A DNA stretch of 64,000 bases from Paenibacillus mesophilus (GTDB lineage: Bacteria > Bacillota > Bacilli > Paenibacillales > NBRC-103111), in NCBI RefSeq assembly GCF_005938385.1, contig NZ_VCRA01000023.1, forward strand, positions 1 through 64,000, given 5' to 3'. The notes beneath the pieces are model-generated. The model did no database searches. It was not told the DNA's origin and saw only the letters and a program-made list of their open reading frames with translations. The translations under genes and the position numbers were made by a program. Position 1 is the stretch's first letter; every line of letters begins with the position of its first letter. Positions 26,067 to 34,237 of this stretch are shown here, piece after piece.

Positions 26067-27164
26067 GTGGACTTTACTATCCAATATTTATCGTTCTTCG
26101 TCATTCAAACCGAGGACCAGGCGTCCAGATCGTTCAAGCATTACCAGACACTCGACCGCGAATCGTACGAAACCAGCGAATTGAAGAAGTTTCTGGACGG
26201 GGAATTCGCCCGTATCGTCAAGCGGAAGGCCGAGCGGAACCCGATTACGGAGCAGGTCCCGACCAAGATCGGCCGGTTCATCGTAGAACCGGGCTTCGAG
26301 CTGGCAGGCAACCCGAACTATGCCTTATTCCAAAGAATCCGGTTCGCGGAAAACGGCCAGGACTTTCTGTATGCGAGCGACGAGCTTGTCAGAGCCTACA
26401 TGGATACGAGTTCCGTACGGGGCGGAGCGCTGATCGTTACGGCGGCCAAGCTGAGCAAATGGTTCGACGAGCCGATCCTGTTCGTCATGAAGTGCGATTT
26501 CGAGCCGAAGATCGCTTCGGTCTCGGACGAGAAAAGCTTGGTGCGCCACGTCGAGATGGCGATCAGCGCCAAAAACATCAAGGCGATCCAATATCCGCAC
26601 ATGCCGGAGGAAGGGATGCTGGAGGAATGGGAGCTGAAGCTTCATCAGTCGTCCCATGCCCGTTATTTCGAGGATTTCCTGAAGTTCGTCTCCTATGAGC
26701 CGTCCGTGCCGGAACTGATCAACGAACAGGTGATGGGCATGGTCCAAGACTACATCGAGCAGAAATGGCAGGACCAGCCGACCGCTCACGAAGGGAAGCA
26801 GCGCGAGGAGGAAGAAATCGAGCTGTGGGCCGCGAGCGAGCAGCGGGAGCTGCAGCAGAAATGGAGCCACGAGCAAGTAACCGAGGCGACGATGCGCATC
26901 GTCGAGCAGCAGCCCGAAGTCGAGCTGAAGTTCAAGCTGGACGGCGTATCCGTCAAAGCGCTTCTCGCCGATTACGGCGAATCGGTTCATGTGGCGCAGT
27001 TGAACGGACGGTACATCCTGCTCATCGAGGGGGATTCGTTCCAGTTCGAGAAAGGTTTCTCACCGGTTGAGCTCCTCCATCCGGAATCGTTCGAGGATGT
27101 GGCGCGCAAGCTGATCGAGAAGCCGGTGCGGTCACCGGACGACGATGATGGAGTGCCTTGGTAG
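26067..27164 (+). CDS. DUF3900-like conserved protein
   Basis: Soluble 365-residue protein with no signal peptide or membrane segment. The start MDFTIQYLSFFVIQTEDQ... FKHYQTLDRESYETSELKKFLDGEF is a pattern I associate with the Bacillales DUF3900 family; no function is known. A Glu/Gln-rich helical stretch near residues 245-275 (EGKQREEEEIELWAASEQRELQQK) is likely coiled coil, and the C-terminus is acidic (SPDDDDGVPW). GTG 26067 has AAGGAG 10 bp upstream. It stands alone between terminators, so context gives no role. The family name is from memory. Confidence 0.65.
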   Translation: MDFTIQYLSFFVIQTEDQASRSFKHYQTLDRESYETSELKKFLDGEFARIVKRKAERNPITEQVPTKIGRFIVEPGFELAGNPNYALFQRIRFAENGQDFLYASDELVRAYMDTSSVRGGALIVTAAKLSKWFDEPILFVMKCDFEPKIASVSDEKSLVRHVEMAISAKNIKAIQYPHMPEEGMLEEWELKLHQSSHARYFEDFLKFVSYEPSVPELINEQVMGMVQDYIEQKWQDQPTAHEGKQREEEEIELWAASEQRELQQKWSHEQVTEATMRIVEQQPEVELKFKLDGVSVKALLADYGESVHVAQLNGRYILLIEGDSFQFEKGFSPVELLHPESFEDVARKLIEKPVRSPDDDDGVPW

Positions 27165-27180
27165 GTGCTTGCCAAATGGA

Positions 27181-27212
27181 CGAAAGCAGCCCTTTCGGGC
27201 TGCTTTCGTTCA
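27181..27212 (+). terminator. Rho-independent terminator after the DUF3900-like gene
   Basis: CGAAAGCAGCCC (27181-27192) pairs perfectly with GGGCTGCTTTCG (27197-27208) around TTTC. The T-rich flank is short but the stem is strong. It can also stop minus-strand transcripts reaching it from the gene ending at 27262. Confidence 0.85.
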
Positions 27213-27261
27213 TATCGGGATGGATAAGATCAAGTTTGTTTTTACGGTACGCGAGTACATG

Positions 27262-27963
27262 TTATTTAATCTTCTGCTGCTCTTCTTCCGAAATGAAGTA
27301 AGCATGAATGTCATAATGCGGTACTTCGAATCCCTCATGTCCGGTTGCCTGAAATTCAACATCGATTTGAACGACGGCAGGCGACGGAACGCCCTTCATT
27401 CCCGCCAAATTGGCATGGTTTTTGCCTTTCGTAAAATCTTCTTGTGCAATCATATATTCCAGGAAAACCAACCTTCCGTTGTACACGCCATAGATCGGGC
27501 CGATCGGCAAATCTCCGGCCTGCGGGTTGGACCAATGCTCTCCCATCGCGGGAACTACGGGAGTAATCTGGACCGTCCCCTTCGGCAGGGCAAGGACATA
27601 CACCTCATTTTCGGTCGAGTCCCACGTGACGCTTTGTGCATGGACGGCATCGGCCAGCTCCCGTACCCATGCTGTCATCTCTCCCTCATGCCGACGAATA
27701 TCGGTGATTGTTTTCCCGTTGAATTCTACGGATTGATAGTCCTTGCCGACAGTCGCGTTCAAATCAAACAGCTCAGCGAACTGGGCGACGGATGCGTAGA
27801 TCTTCCCTTCCCAAATGTGGTTAGCGCCGGATTGAACCTGTACGCCATTAACCAGAACCGATAGGTCCTGCGGCTTCGCATGATCGGAATGGGCCCCGAC
27901 GGTACTACCTCCGATTAAAGTGAAGCAAATGACGAGAAGCAACATCATGATATTCTTATTCAT
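27262..27963 (-). CDS. Exported protein with copper-amine-oxidase-N-like (stalk) domain
   Basis: Exported protein of 233 residues: signal peptide MNKNIMMLLLVICFTLIGGSTVGAHS, then a domain resembling the stalk or copper amine oxidase N-terminal repeat (LSVLVNGVQVQSGANHIWEGKIYASVAQFAELF). The C-terminal half (PAMGEHWSNPQAGDLPIGPIYGVYNGRLVFLEYMI... HYDIHAYFI) has conserved His residues and resembles a DUF5602-like lipoprotein fold; that link is tentative. GGGAGAG before ATG 27963 is preferred over the upstream in-frame start at 28011. The repeat-peptide gene lies just upstream on the same strand, suggesting a joint envelope function. Confidence 0.65.
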   Translation of the reverse strand: MNKNIMMLLLVICFTLIGGSTVGAHSDHAKPQDLSVLVNGVQVQSGANHIWEGKIYASVAQFAELFDLNATVGKDYQSVEFNGKTITDIRRHEGEMTAWVRELADAVHAQSVTWDSTENEVYVLALPKGTVQITPVVPAMGEHWSNPQAGDLPIGPIYGVYNGRLVFLEYMIAQEDFTKGKNHANLAGMKGVPSPAVVQIDVEFQATGHEGFEVPHYDIHAYFISEEEQQKIK

Positions 27964-28019
27964 TATCGTTCTCTCCCTTTGTTTTGATTGATAAAATGCC
28001 ACCATTATCACGAAAATGA

Positions 28020-28385
28020 TTAAACAAACGGAACCTCGGGCATCTCCGGTATTGTCGGTCCCTCACTCCACCTTGCAGCCGCCTTCACTCTCTCGGGTTT
28101 CGCTTCGGCTTTAACAGCCACGGCCGATCTCTCGGGCTTCGCTTCCGCCTTGACAGCCACGGCCGATCTCTCGGGCTTCGCTTCCGCCTTGACAGCCACG
28201 GCCGATCTCTCGGGTTTCGCTTCGGCTTTAACAGCCACGGCCGATCTCTCGGGCTTCGCTTCCGCTTTAACGGCCATGGCCGATCTCTCGGGCTTCGCTT
28301 CTGATTTGACGACAGCAAGCGTTGGGGCTGCGGAAACTATCATACTTGCGACTAACACCGTTGTCATAACGATTTTTCTTTTCAT
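28020..28385 (-). CDS. Exported repeat peptide with six 13-residue KAEAKPERSAVAV units
   Basis: Unrecognised 121-residue protein. The signal peptide is MKRKIVMTTVLVASMIVSAAPTLA. Residues 27-104 are six tandem 13-residue units; the four central ones are exactly KAEAKPERSAVAV, the first is KSEAKPERSAMAV and the last KAEAKPERVKAAA. The tail is RWSEGPTIPEMPEVPFV. Each unit carries more basic than acidic residues. GGAGGT precedes ATG 28385. The perfect repeats imply recent expansion or homogenisation at the DNA level (39-bp unit). The TIPEMPEVPF tail recurs at 28433-28469. A structural, adhesive or peptide-precursor role is possible; none can be shown. Confidence 0.75.
   Translation of the reverse strand: MKRKIVMTTVLVASMIVSAAPTLAVVKSEAKPERSAMAVKAEAKPERSAVAVKAEAKPERSAVAVKAEAKPERSAVAVKAEAKPERSAVAVKAEAKPERVKAAARWSEGPTIPEMPEVPFV
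28074..28307 (-). repeat. Six tandem 39-bp repeats inside the repeat-peptide gene
   Basis: Six in-frame 39-bp units make up the central part of the exported peptide gene. Units differ by a few silent changes (for example GGGTTTC versus GGGCTTC). Such arrays can change copy number by slippage, so length variation between strains is expected. Confidence 0.85.
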
Positions 28386-28432
28386 ATCCAGTACCTCCAT
28401 GGATTGTTTTAGTTTCTTGGGAACGTGTAAGG

Positions 28433-28469
28433 TTACATAAACGGAACTTCAGGCATCTCGGGTATCGTC
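28433..28469 (-). pseudogene. Remnant of a second repeat-peptide gene tail (TIPEMPEVPFM)
   Basis: On the minus strand 28469-28433 encodes T-I-P-E-M-P-E-V-P-F-M-stop, nearly identical to the C-terminal tail of the peptide gene at 28020-28056. Most DNA differences are silent. It overlaps the 3' end of the NmrA-like gene in another frame. The rest of the putative second copy is absent, which points to a deletion that joined the oxidoreductase to the remnant. Confidence 0.6.
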
Positions 28470-29330
28470 ATGTTTCCAACGGGCGATAGTTTCCGCCGCG
28501 AAAGCCTCAAATGAACGGGGCTCACGCTGCAGCAATTCCCGCTGGCGGATGAAGTCCTGTTCGCTTCCTAGGCAACCATGCTTTTGAAAGCATTCATACA
28601 TGACGCGAAAATCTTGAGCGAGCCATTCCGGCATCACCGCAACCGCTTGTCGATACCATACATCCACATCATCCCCGGCATACCGAACGGGAGTGTCCGC
28701 ATAACGACTAAAGATTTCGGCGATAGTGTCTCCCGTCAACGGTTCGGGTCCGTAAAGGGGATATTCCTTTCCTTCATATCCGTCGAGAAGAAGCGCGTTT
28801 GCGGCTGCAAAGGCGATATCGCCTACATCGACCCGGTGCAATCCGACCGAACCGAGCGGCTGAGGATAAACTCCATATCGAACAATAGCTTCGCGAAACG
28901 AGTAATCGTTTTGGAAAAAATTGTTTGGCCGCAAAATCGTATAATCCATGCCGGACCGCTTAATCGCTTCTTCTACCGCAATCTTGCTTCTTATGTGGGG
29001 GATCTGCAGCATCGCCTTATCCATCGGCGCGGATAAATATACGATTTTGGGAGCACCCGCTTTTATCGCCGCATCGACCGCCGTCATTCCTTGGCTTGTT
29101 TCCGTCTTGGCCAGACCGTTTAGAAGAAACACCGCATCCGCTCGTTCGAATGCGTTCCCCAAGCTGTCGGGAGCCTCCAAATCACCTTGCACCCAATCCG
29201 CGTTTATACACTTATGCCGAGTTTTACTCGGATCGCGTGCAAGAATGCGGACGGTTGCCTTGCGATTGATCAGCTCCGATACCAACTGACTGCCTACGGT
29301 TCCAGTACCCCCGATAACAAGAACGTTCAT
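28449..29330 (-). CDS. NmrA-like NAD(P)-binding oxidoreductase (atypical SDR)
   Basis: Rossmann-fold protein of 293 residues with GGTGTVGSQL at residues 7-16, ILARDPSKT (likely NADP preference), and DYTILRPNNFFQNDYSF in the NmrA-type pattern. Such proteins act as quinone or isoflavone-type reductases or as redox sensors; the substrate is unknown. The ATG lies 3 bases after the hemerythrin stop, so they are co-transcribed. The last residues (KHDDTRDA) are read from DNA belonging to the duplicated peptide tail, so the C-terminus may have been altered by a rearrangement. Confidence 0.8.
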   Translation of the reverse strand: MNVLVIGGTGTVGSQLVSELINRKATVRILARDPSKTRHKCINADWVQGDLEAPDSLGNAFERADAVFLLNGLAKTETSQGMTAVDAAIKAGAPKIVYLSAPMDKAMLQIPHIRSKIAVEEAIKRSGMDYTILRPNNFFQNDYSFREAIVRYGVYPQPLGSVGLHRVDVGDIAFAAANALLLDGYEGKEYPLYGPEPLTGDTIAEIFSRYADTPVRYAGDDVDVWYRQAVAVMPEWLAQDFRVMYECFQKHGCLGSEQDFIRQRELLQREPRSFEAFAAETIARWKHDDTRDA

Positions 29331-29333
29331 GAC

Positions 29334-30026
29334 TTATGCGATCCCTTCCGGTTTGATTTGCTCCAGTTCGGCTTGCAGCTGCACCCAGCTTTGTTGATCC
29401 AACCGGGAGGCGGCCAGTTTCCTCATGCCCTCATACGCTTCTTTCGGAGCGAATTTCTTCATGTCGCCGAACATCACTGCACGTTCCCGATGGCTGATCG
29501 CCGGAATCATATAGTGCATAAAAATGGACATCGCTTGCGGCGGAATGGATGATCGAATATTGAGCGAGATTTCCTTCAATTGGTCATCCGTCAAATGCTC
29601 CCATAACGCCTTCATTCCAGGACCTTCTTCGCGTTCGAGGTGAACGAAGTATTCCGCCGTGAAGCGGTTCAAATCTTTGCCGATTTGGTACCAAATTTTC
29701 TGATGCTGGGCGGGCTGAGACTTGTTAAATTCCAGTTGGTTCACCAGATCGATAATCCGCTCGAGCTTATGTTCCAGACCGGCGTGCTCCTCCTCCAGTT
29801 GACGCAGCGTCTCGGGTGCATATTTCTCATACGATTCGTTAATGTGCGCATCCTCGTCCCGCGAGTGGGACTCCAGAATGATTACGACCCTTCCGAATTC
29901 CTCGACAAATGCGCTCACTCCCGCGTCATCGGAACTGTCAACCGAGCCCGTCTGATAGCATAAACCGCTTAAGGCCAATCGGATTCCTTTGTGGACCGGG
30001 GCATACAGATCAAAACGACCGAACAT
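29334..30026 (-). CDS. Hemerythrin-domain (HHE) protein
   Basis: Predicted diiron four-helix protein of 230 residues. Likely metal ligands lie in HSRDEDAHI, EEEHAGLEHKLE and FVHLEREEG, the normal order for the HHE fold. The C-terminal quarter (MSIFMHYMIPAISHRERAVMFGDMKKFAPKEAYEGM) is an additional helical region. Members bind O2, NO or iron or protect against them. AAGGAGAG precedes the ATG. It heads a minus-strand pair with the NmrA-like reductase, compatible with a redox or nitrosative-stress role (inference). Confidence 0.82.
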   Translation of the reverse strand: MFGRFDLYAPVHKGIRLALSGLCYQTGSVDSSDDAGVSAFVEEFGRVVIILESHSRDEDAHINESYEKYAPETLRQLEEEHAGLEHKLERIIDLVNQLEFNKSQPAQHQKIWYQIGKDLNRFTAEYFVHLEREEGPGMKALWEHLTDDQLKEISLNIRSSIPPQAMSIFMHYMIPAISHRERAVMFGDMKKFAPKEAYEGMRKLAASRLDQQSWVQLQAELEQIKPEGIA

Positions 30027-30180
30027 GTTCAGCTCTCCTTTGGTTTCATGTTATTAATAACGCGTTTCTGCACGTTTATAAAATTAACATGAACCCGAAA
30101 AAGGTCCTATCGGGTAAATTACGTATTCTTCGAAGGCCAAATGACGTATCTTAGCTTTTTATCGCGTCCGTCAAATACGC

Positions 30181-30224
30181 AAAAAAGCCGCCATTCCCCT
30201 CCAAAGGCCGGGTGAGCAGCGGCT
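30181..30224 (-). terminator. Rho-independent terminator after the LuxR-type regulator
   Basis: On the minus strand AGCCGC (30224-30219) pairs with GCGGCT (30191-30186), with an inner G/C-rich stem and TTTTTT after it. It lies directly downstream of the regulator stop at 30239. Confidence 0.7.
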
Positions 30225-30238
30225 ATCCCAATTATGTT

Positions 30239-33200
30239 TTAATGGTGTTCGACCGAAAGATCGTAATCCATCAAGTATTTGACCAAAGAAGCTCTTGAAT
30301 TGATGCCGAGACGCCGGTATATTTTCTCCAGATGCGTACTTACGGTCCGCGGACTGATTATGAGCGCCTCGGCAATTTCGATGTTCGTTAACCCCTCGGC
30401 AACGAGACGGGCAACTTCCATTTCCCGGTTGCTCAATTCCGTTTCTTTCTTTTTGGAATTCGCCGCGTCGGGCTTAGGCATGCGAACCCCAAGCTTTTTC
30501 ATGAGCGATTGCGTCATGTTCAAATCGTACTCGGCGTCCAGATGCTCGAAAGTTTCCAGGCATTGAAGCAATTTGTTCTTGGCCTCTTCGGGATCGCCCT
30601 CCATCATCATGTCGGCGTAAAAAAGCAATGAGCGCGCTTGCTCCAACGGCATTTGCAGCTTCGAGAACAAGTCTGCCGCTTCATGGAAGTGGAGCACAGA
30701 AGCTTCCTTGTTCCCGAGCGCATAATCGACCTTGCCGTACAACCGCTTTCCAAGCGCCCAAGCGAACAGGTTCTCTTCCTTATTGCCGGCAAGAAGTTCC
30801 TTGACCGACGCTAGAGCTCCCATCCGGTCGCCCGCGGACAATTGAATCTCTCCCCACAAGGCCGGATTCAACCAAGGATATACAACGTAATAGGGTCTTG
30901 TTTGATTCATGGAAGCATAGTAGTCCGCCGCTTTCTCCGTACCCAGGGCAATCATCATCTCGATCGGCGCCATCATATCCACGATGTGCCCGTCTTTAGC
31001 CGGGTAGGGGACAAGTCGTCTCAGTTCATCCAGGCAAAGCTGCGCATCCGCAAAGTTCCCCATCCATGCATAAACGAATCCTTTTGTAATATAGGCATAT
31101 AGTAACGGCCTGCCCACGTCGATTCTCCGCGCTTTGGAGACGCAAATATCCATTTTGGGTATGGCCAGCTTCCAATTGCCGCCGAATAGATCCGCTTGAA
31201 CCTGTATCCAATAGCTGCGGACTTCATACTCGGGAATATGCATCCGCTTGGCGATTTCCAACGATTTCTGCGAATAAGTTCCGCTTAATTCGTACCGACC
31301 GCAGAAAATAAAATTGATTGCGCTGACGAAGTAGCCGCGAAAAAGCGTCTCGTCGTCAACCTCCATCTTTTCCAGCTGTTCGACCGATGCTTGAACATTT
31401 CGAGGCGAGAAATTTTCCTTGAAAACGCAGCTTGTCCAATAATCGATTTCCGCCACTTTTGCTTGAGCGGCAGCCCGGGGGGTTCCGACCAGCTTGTGTA
31501 CCTCTTGAATTTCTTCATACACTTGACAATAGTCCTCGGCTCTTTTAAGTCTGCTTAAATAGACCAGGCTCGTAAGGAGCAGCTCGTAGCGGACTTCAGG
31601 GGAAGCGAGTTGTTTTCTGGCTATCGCCAAGCCGTCTTCCAGATATTGCACCGATTGCTCGATTTCTCTCGATTCCCAAAAGATTAATGACAATAATCCG
31701 TGCAAGCGGGCAATCTCTTTTTGATCGTCATATTGAACGTAAGTTCGAATCGCTTCCAGACAATACCGTCCGGCCTCGCTATACTCGCCAAGCATTTTGT
31801 GGGCTTCCCCCAAACGTTTTAGAAGCAAGGGAATCCGGGTCTTTTCCTCGGCCATTTTGTTCGTTTGGATCAGCTGCAGGGCGGATTTATAATATTTTGC
31901 CGCGGAGGCGTAAGCGTGCAACGAACGGGCTCTTTCCGCATTCAGGAGAAACACGTTCACGGTACGTATGGGATCGGCTTCAGGCCCGGCACCGTCATAC
32001 AAATGAGCCAAATACTCGACATCGTCGGAGCCGCTCTCCTCCAGCACTTCGATGAAAAACTTATAGGCACGCCGGCGAACCATGATGGGAAGCTCTTCGT
32101 AGACGACATCCTTGACCAGGGCATGATAAATACCGTAATGGACTTCCATCTCTTGAATTTCTTCATAAAGGAGACCCGAAGATTTGAGCCTTTGAATGGC
32201 TGATAAAAAGTCGTCTTCGTTCATTTGCGTGAGCTGATGGAGAATCCGGTGGGATACGATGCTCTTCGATATGGCGGCATACAGGAGGACTTTATGATCT
32301 CCGGAATGAATTCTTTGTATGCGTTCTTTTATCAGCTCCTTGATTCGAAATGGAATCGTTTCGATCGAGCGGACGGATAAAATCCAAACCCCGTCTTGCA
32401 TCGATAACACACCTGTTTCAAGTAAAGAATGGAGCAATTCATCAATAAACAAAGGCACTCCTTCGGAATGCTTCATGATTAAAGGAATAAAGCCGTCGGG
32501 CAAGGCGGTTCCCAGCCGATCGGCGAGCAGTCGGGCAACTCCGTGCTCGCTCAGCCGGTTAAGGCGGAATTCTTTGAAAAACTCTTCTTTGCGCAACGAT
32601 TGGATAAAACCGTTCGCATTCGCATTGGCCGATAACTCGAACGTGTCGATCGTACAAACCATCATGAGCGGAGAAATATTCATTCCACGGCTCAAATAAT
32701 GGAGAAATTCCAAGGAAGCGGGATCGGCGAAATGCAGATCCTCCTGTATAATGACCAGCGGTTGTCCTTCCGCCATTCGTTCCACAAGACAGACCAACGA
32801 CTCGAACAGCCGCGTTTTTTCCAATGCCGGATCTCCCACTTGGGGCGGCTCTGGGAACCGGAATCTGCGCAGCAGCTTCCCCAGGTCCGGCAGGTCTTTC
32901 GTCCACGCGGATACTTTCTCCGGGGATGCTCCCCGGAAATTGTGGTTCAACATTTCGAGAATCGGAGTGTAGGCGGTATCGCTCCCGACCGAATAAGAGC
33001 GGCCGAGCAAAATTTTGCATCGATGCTCGCTTGCTATATGCATGATTTCCTGGGAGAGGCGGGTTTTGCCGATACCCGGTTCGCCCATGATGGCGACGAT
33101 AGCGCCCTTTCCGTCCATCAGGTTTGCGAGAATTGCGGGAATTTGGTTTAAATACTTCTCCCTTTCCATCATTTGCGATTTCTTTACGGTCATGATCGGA

Positions 33201-33262
33201 AAAACGTCCCTTCCTTGGGGAATCTCGGCTATACGATTTCTCAACCTATATATTCTTTCCAA
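30239..33262 (-). CDS. Large ATP-binding LuxR-family regulator (LAL/MalT-type STAND protein)
   Basis: Signal-transducing regulator of 1007 residues. It has an N-terminal AAA/NB-ARC-like ATPase with Walker A GEPGIGKT (residues 60-67) and VIIQEDLHFADP as Walker B, a long TPR-like helical middle (repeated A-R-S-L... YYKSALQLIQ, GEYSEAGRYCLEAI), and a C-terminal LuxR helix-turn-helix (LSNREMEVARLVAEGLTNIEIAEALIISPRTVSTHLEKIYRRLGI). AAGGAG ten bases before TTG 33262 supports that start. It is divergent, 112 bp away, from the two-gene PEP-synthase-like enzyme, which it probably regulates. Confidence 0.9.
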   Translation of the reverse strand: MERIYRLRNRIAEIPQGRDVFPIMTVKKSQMMEREKYLNQIPAILANLMDGKGAIVAIMGEPGIGKTRLSQEIMHIASEHRCKILLGRSYSVGSDTAYTPILEMLNHNFRGASPEKVSAWTKDLPDLGKLLRRFRFPEPPQVGDPALEKTRLFESLVCLVERMAEGQPLVIIQEDLHFADPASLEFLHYLSRGMNISPLMMVCTIDTFELSANANANGFIQSLRKEEFFKEFRLNRLSEHGVARLLADRLGTALPDGFIPLIMKHSEGVPLFIDELLHSLLETGVLSMQDGVWILSVRSIETIPFRIKELIKERIQRIHSGDHKVLLYAAISKSIVSHRILHQLTQMNEDDFLSAIQRLKSSGLLYEEIQEMEVHYGIYHALVKDVVYEELPIMVRRRAYKFFIEVLEESGSDDVEYLAHLYDGAGPEADPIRTVNVFLLNAERARSLHAYASAAKYYKSALQLIQTNKMAEEKTRIPLLLKRLGEAHKMLGEYSEAGRYCLEAIRTYVQYDDQKEIARLHGLLSLIFWESREIEQSVQYLEDGLAIARKQLASPEVRYELLLTSLVYLSRLKRAEDYCQVYEEIQEVHKLVGTPRAAAQAKVAEIDYWTSCVFKENFSPRNVQASVEQLEKMEVDDETLFRGYFVSAINFIFCGRYELSGTYSQKSLEIAKRMHIPEYEVRSYWIQVQADLFGGNWKLAIPKMDICVSKARRIDVGRPLLYAYITKGFVYAWMGNFADAQLCLDELRRLVPYPAKDGHIVDMMAPIEMMIALGTEKAADYYASMNQTRPYYVVYPWLNPALWGEIQLSAGDRMGALASVKELLAGNKEENLFAWALGKRLYGKVDYALGNKEASVLHFHEAADLFSKLQMPLEQARSLLFYADMMMEGDPEEAKNKLLQCLETFEHLDAEYDLNMTQSLMKKLGVRMPKPDAANSKKKETELSNREMEVARLVAEGLTNIEIAEALIISPRTVSTHLEKIYRRLGINSRASLVKYLMDYDLSVEHH

Positions 33263-33374
33263 TGCGATCGTTCTCCTTCGAGAGCGGATGATAATACGTA
33301 ATTCACCTGATAGAGGAACGATCCCATTTCGCGTACAATCATCTCAGAGAAGCTTAGCCGGTTAGGAGTGTTGT

Positions 33375-34223
33375 ATGGTGCACAGGGTGATTTTGTTTTC
33401 AGAGACAAAGGCGGAGGATGCAGTCGGTACAAAGGCCAAAAACATTGCGCTTCTATTCCGAGCCCGGTTCCCCGTTCCGCAAGGATTCATCATTACGGCC
33501 GATGCGTTCAAGCCTGCCATTCGGGGAGAACGCGACCCTGATCCGTTCGTCTTCCCCGAGCCATTACGCCTGGAAATCGAGGAGGCATTTAAACAGTATG
33601 TAACTCCACCCGTAGTCGTCCGCTCTTCCTGTTCCGCGGAAGATCTGGAATCCGCTTCGTTTGCCGGACAATATGAATCGATTCTGAATGTAACTTCCGA
33701 CGACTTGCTGAAATCGATCAAGCGCTGCTGGCTATCGGTCTATAAGGATCACGCTCAAACCTATATGACACAAAGATTGAATGCGGCTGACGAGGCGCCG
33801 GCCATGTCCGTAATTGTACAGGAACTGATAGATGCGGACGCAGCCGGGGTTGTTTTTAGCCGAAACCCGATTACCGGAAACGAAGACGAGATTATGATCA
33901 ATTCCAACTTCGGATTAGGCGAGACGGTTGTAACGGGTTTGGCGACGCCTGATTTTTACGTTCTGTCGAAACGGGGGAATACGGTTCTAAGAAAGGAACT
34001 CGGCGAGAAAATGTGCAAGGCGGTCCTCGATCGGAAAGGGACCCGTATCGTCGAGACGACCCTTCAAGAACAATCCGGTTATAGTCTGCAAGATGAACAG
34101 CTTCATGAACTGAGGGGAATGACCTTGGCCATCGAAACGTTTCTGGGCCATCCCGTTGATCTTGAATTCGCGTACCGGCAAGGAAAGCTCTACATCCTGC
34201 AAGCAAGGCGGATTACTGCGTAA
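33375..34223 (+). CDS. PEP/pyruvate-binding ATP-grasp subunit of a split PEP-synthase/rifampin-phosphotransferase-like enzyme
   Basis: Stand-alone PPDK N-type ATP-grasp domain of 282 residues: GTKAKNIALLFRARFPVPQGFIITADAF, VVVRSSCSAEDLESASFAGQYESILNV, and VQELIDADAAGVVFSRNPITGNEDEIMINSNFGLGE. In PEP synthase and rifampin phosphotransferase this domain hydrolyses ATP and phosphorylates the swivelling His domain, which here is the next gene 14 bp downstream. TAGGAGTG precedes ATG 33375. The natural end coincides with a domain boundary and the next gene has its own ribosome site, so this is a genuine split, not a frameshift. Confidence 0.82.
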   Translation: MVHRVILFSETKAEDAVGTKAKNIALLFRARFPVPQGFIITADAFKPAIRGERDPDPFVFPEPLRLEIEEAFKQYVTPPVVVRSSCSAEDLESASFAGQYESILNVTSDDLLKSIKRCWLSVYKDHAQTYMTQRLNAADEAPAMSVIVQELIDADAAGVVFSRNPITGNEDEIMINSNFGLGETVVTGLATPDFYVLSKRGNTVLRKELGEKMCKAVLDRKGTRIVETTLQEQSGYSLQDEQLHELRGMTLAIETFLGHPVDLEFAYRQGKLYILQARRITA

Positions 34224-34237
34224 AGGAGAAGGAGACG

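Noticed and set aside
28074..28307. CRISPR-like array
   Set aside because: The 39-bp units are directly adjacent with no spacers and encode an in-frame protein repeat.
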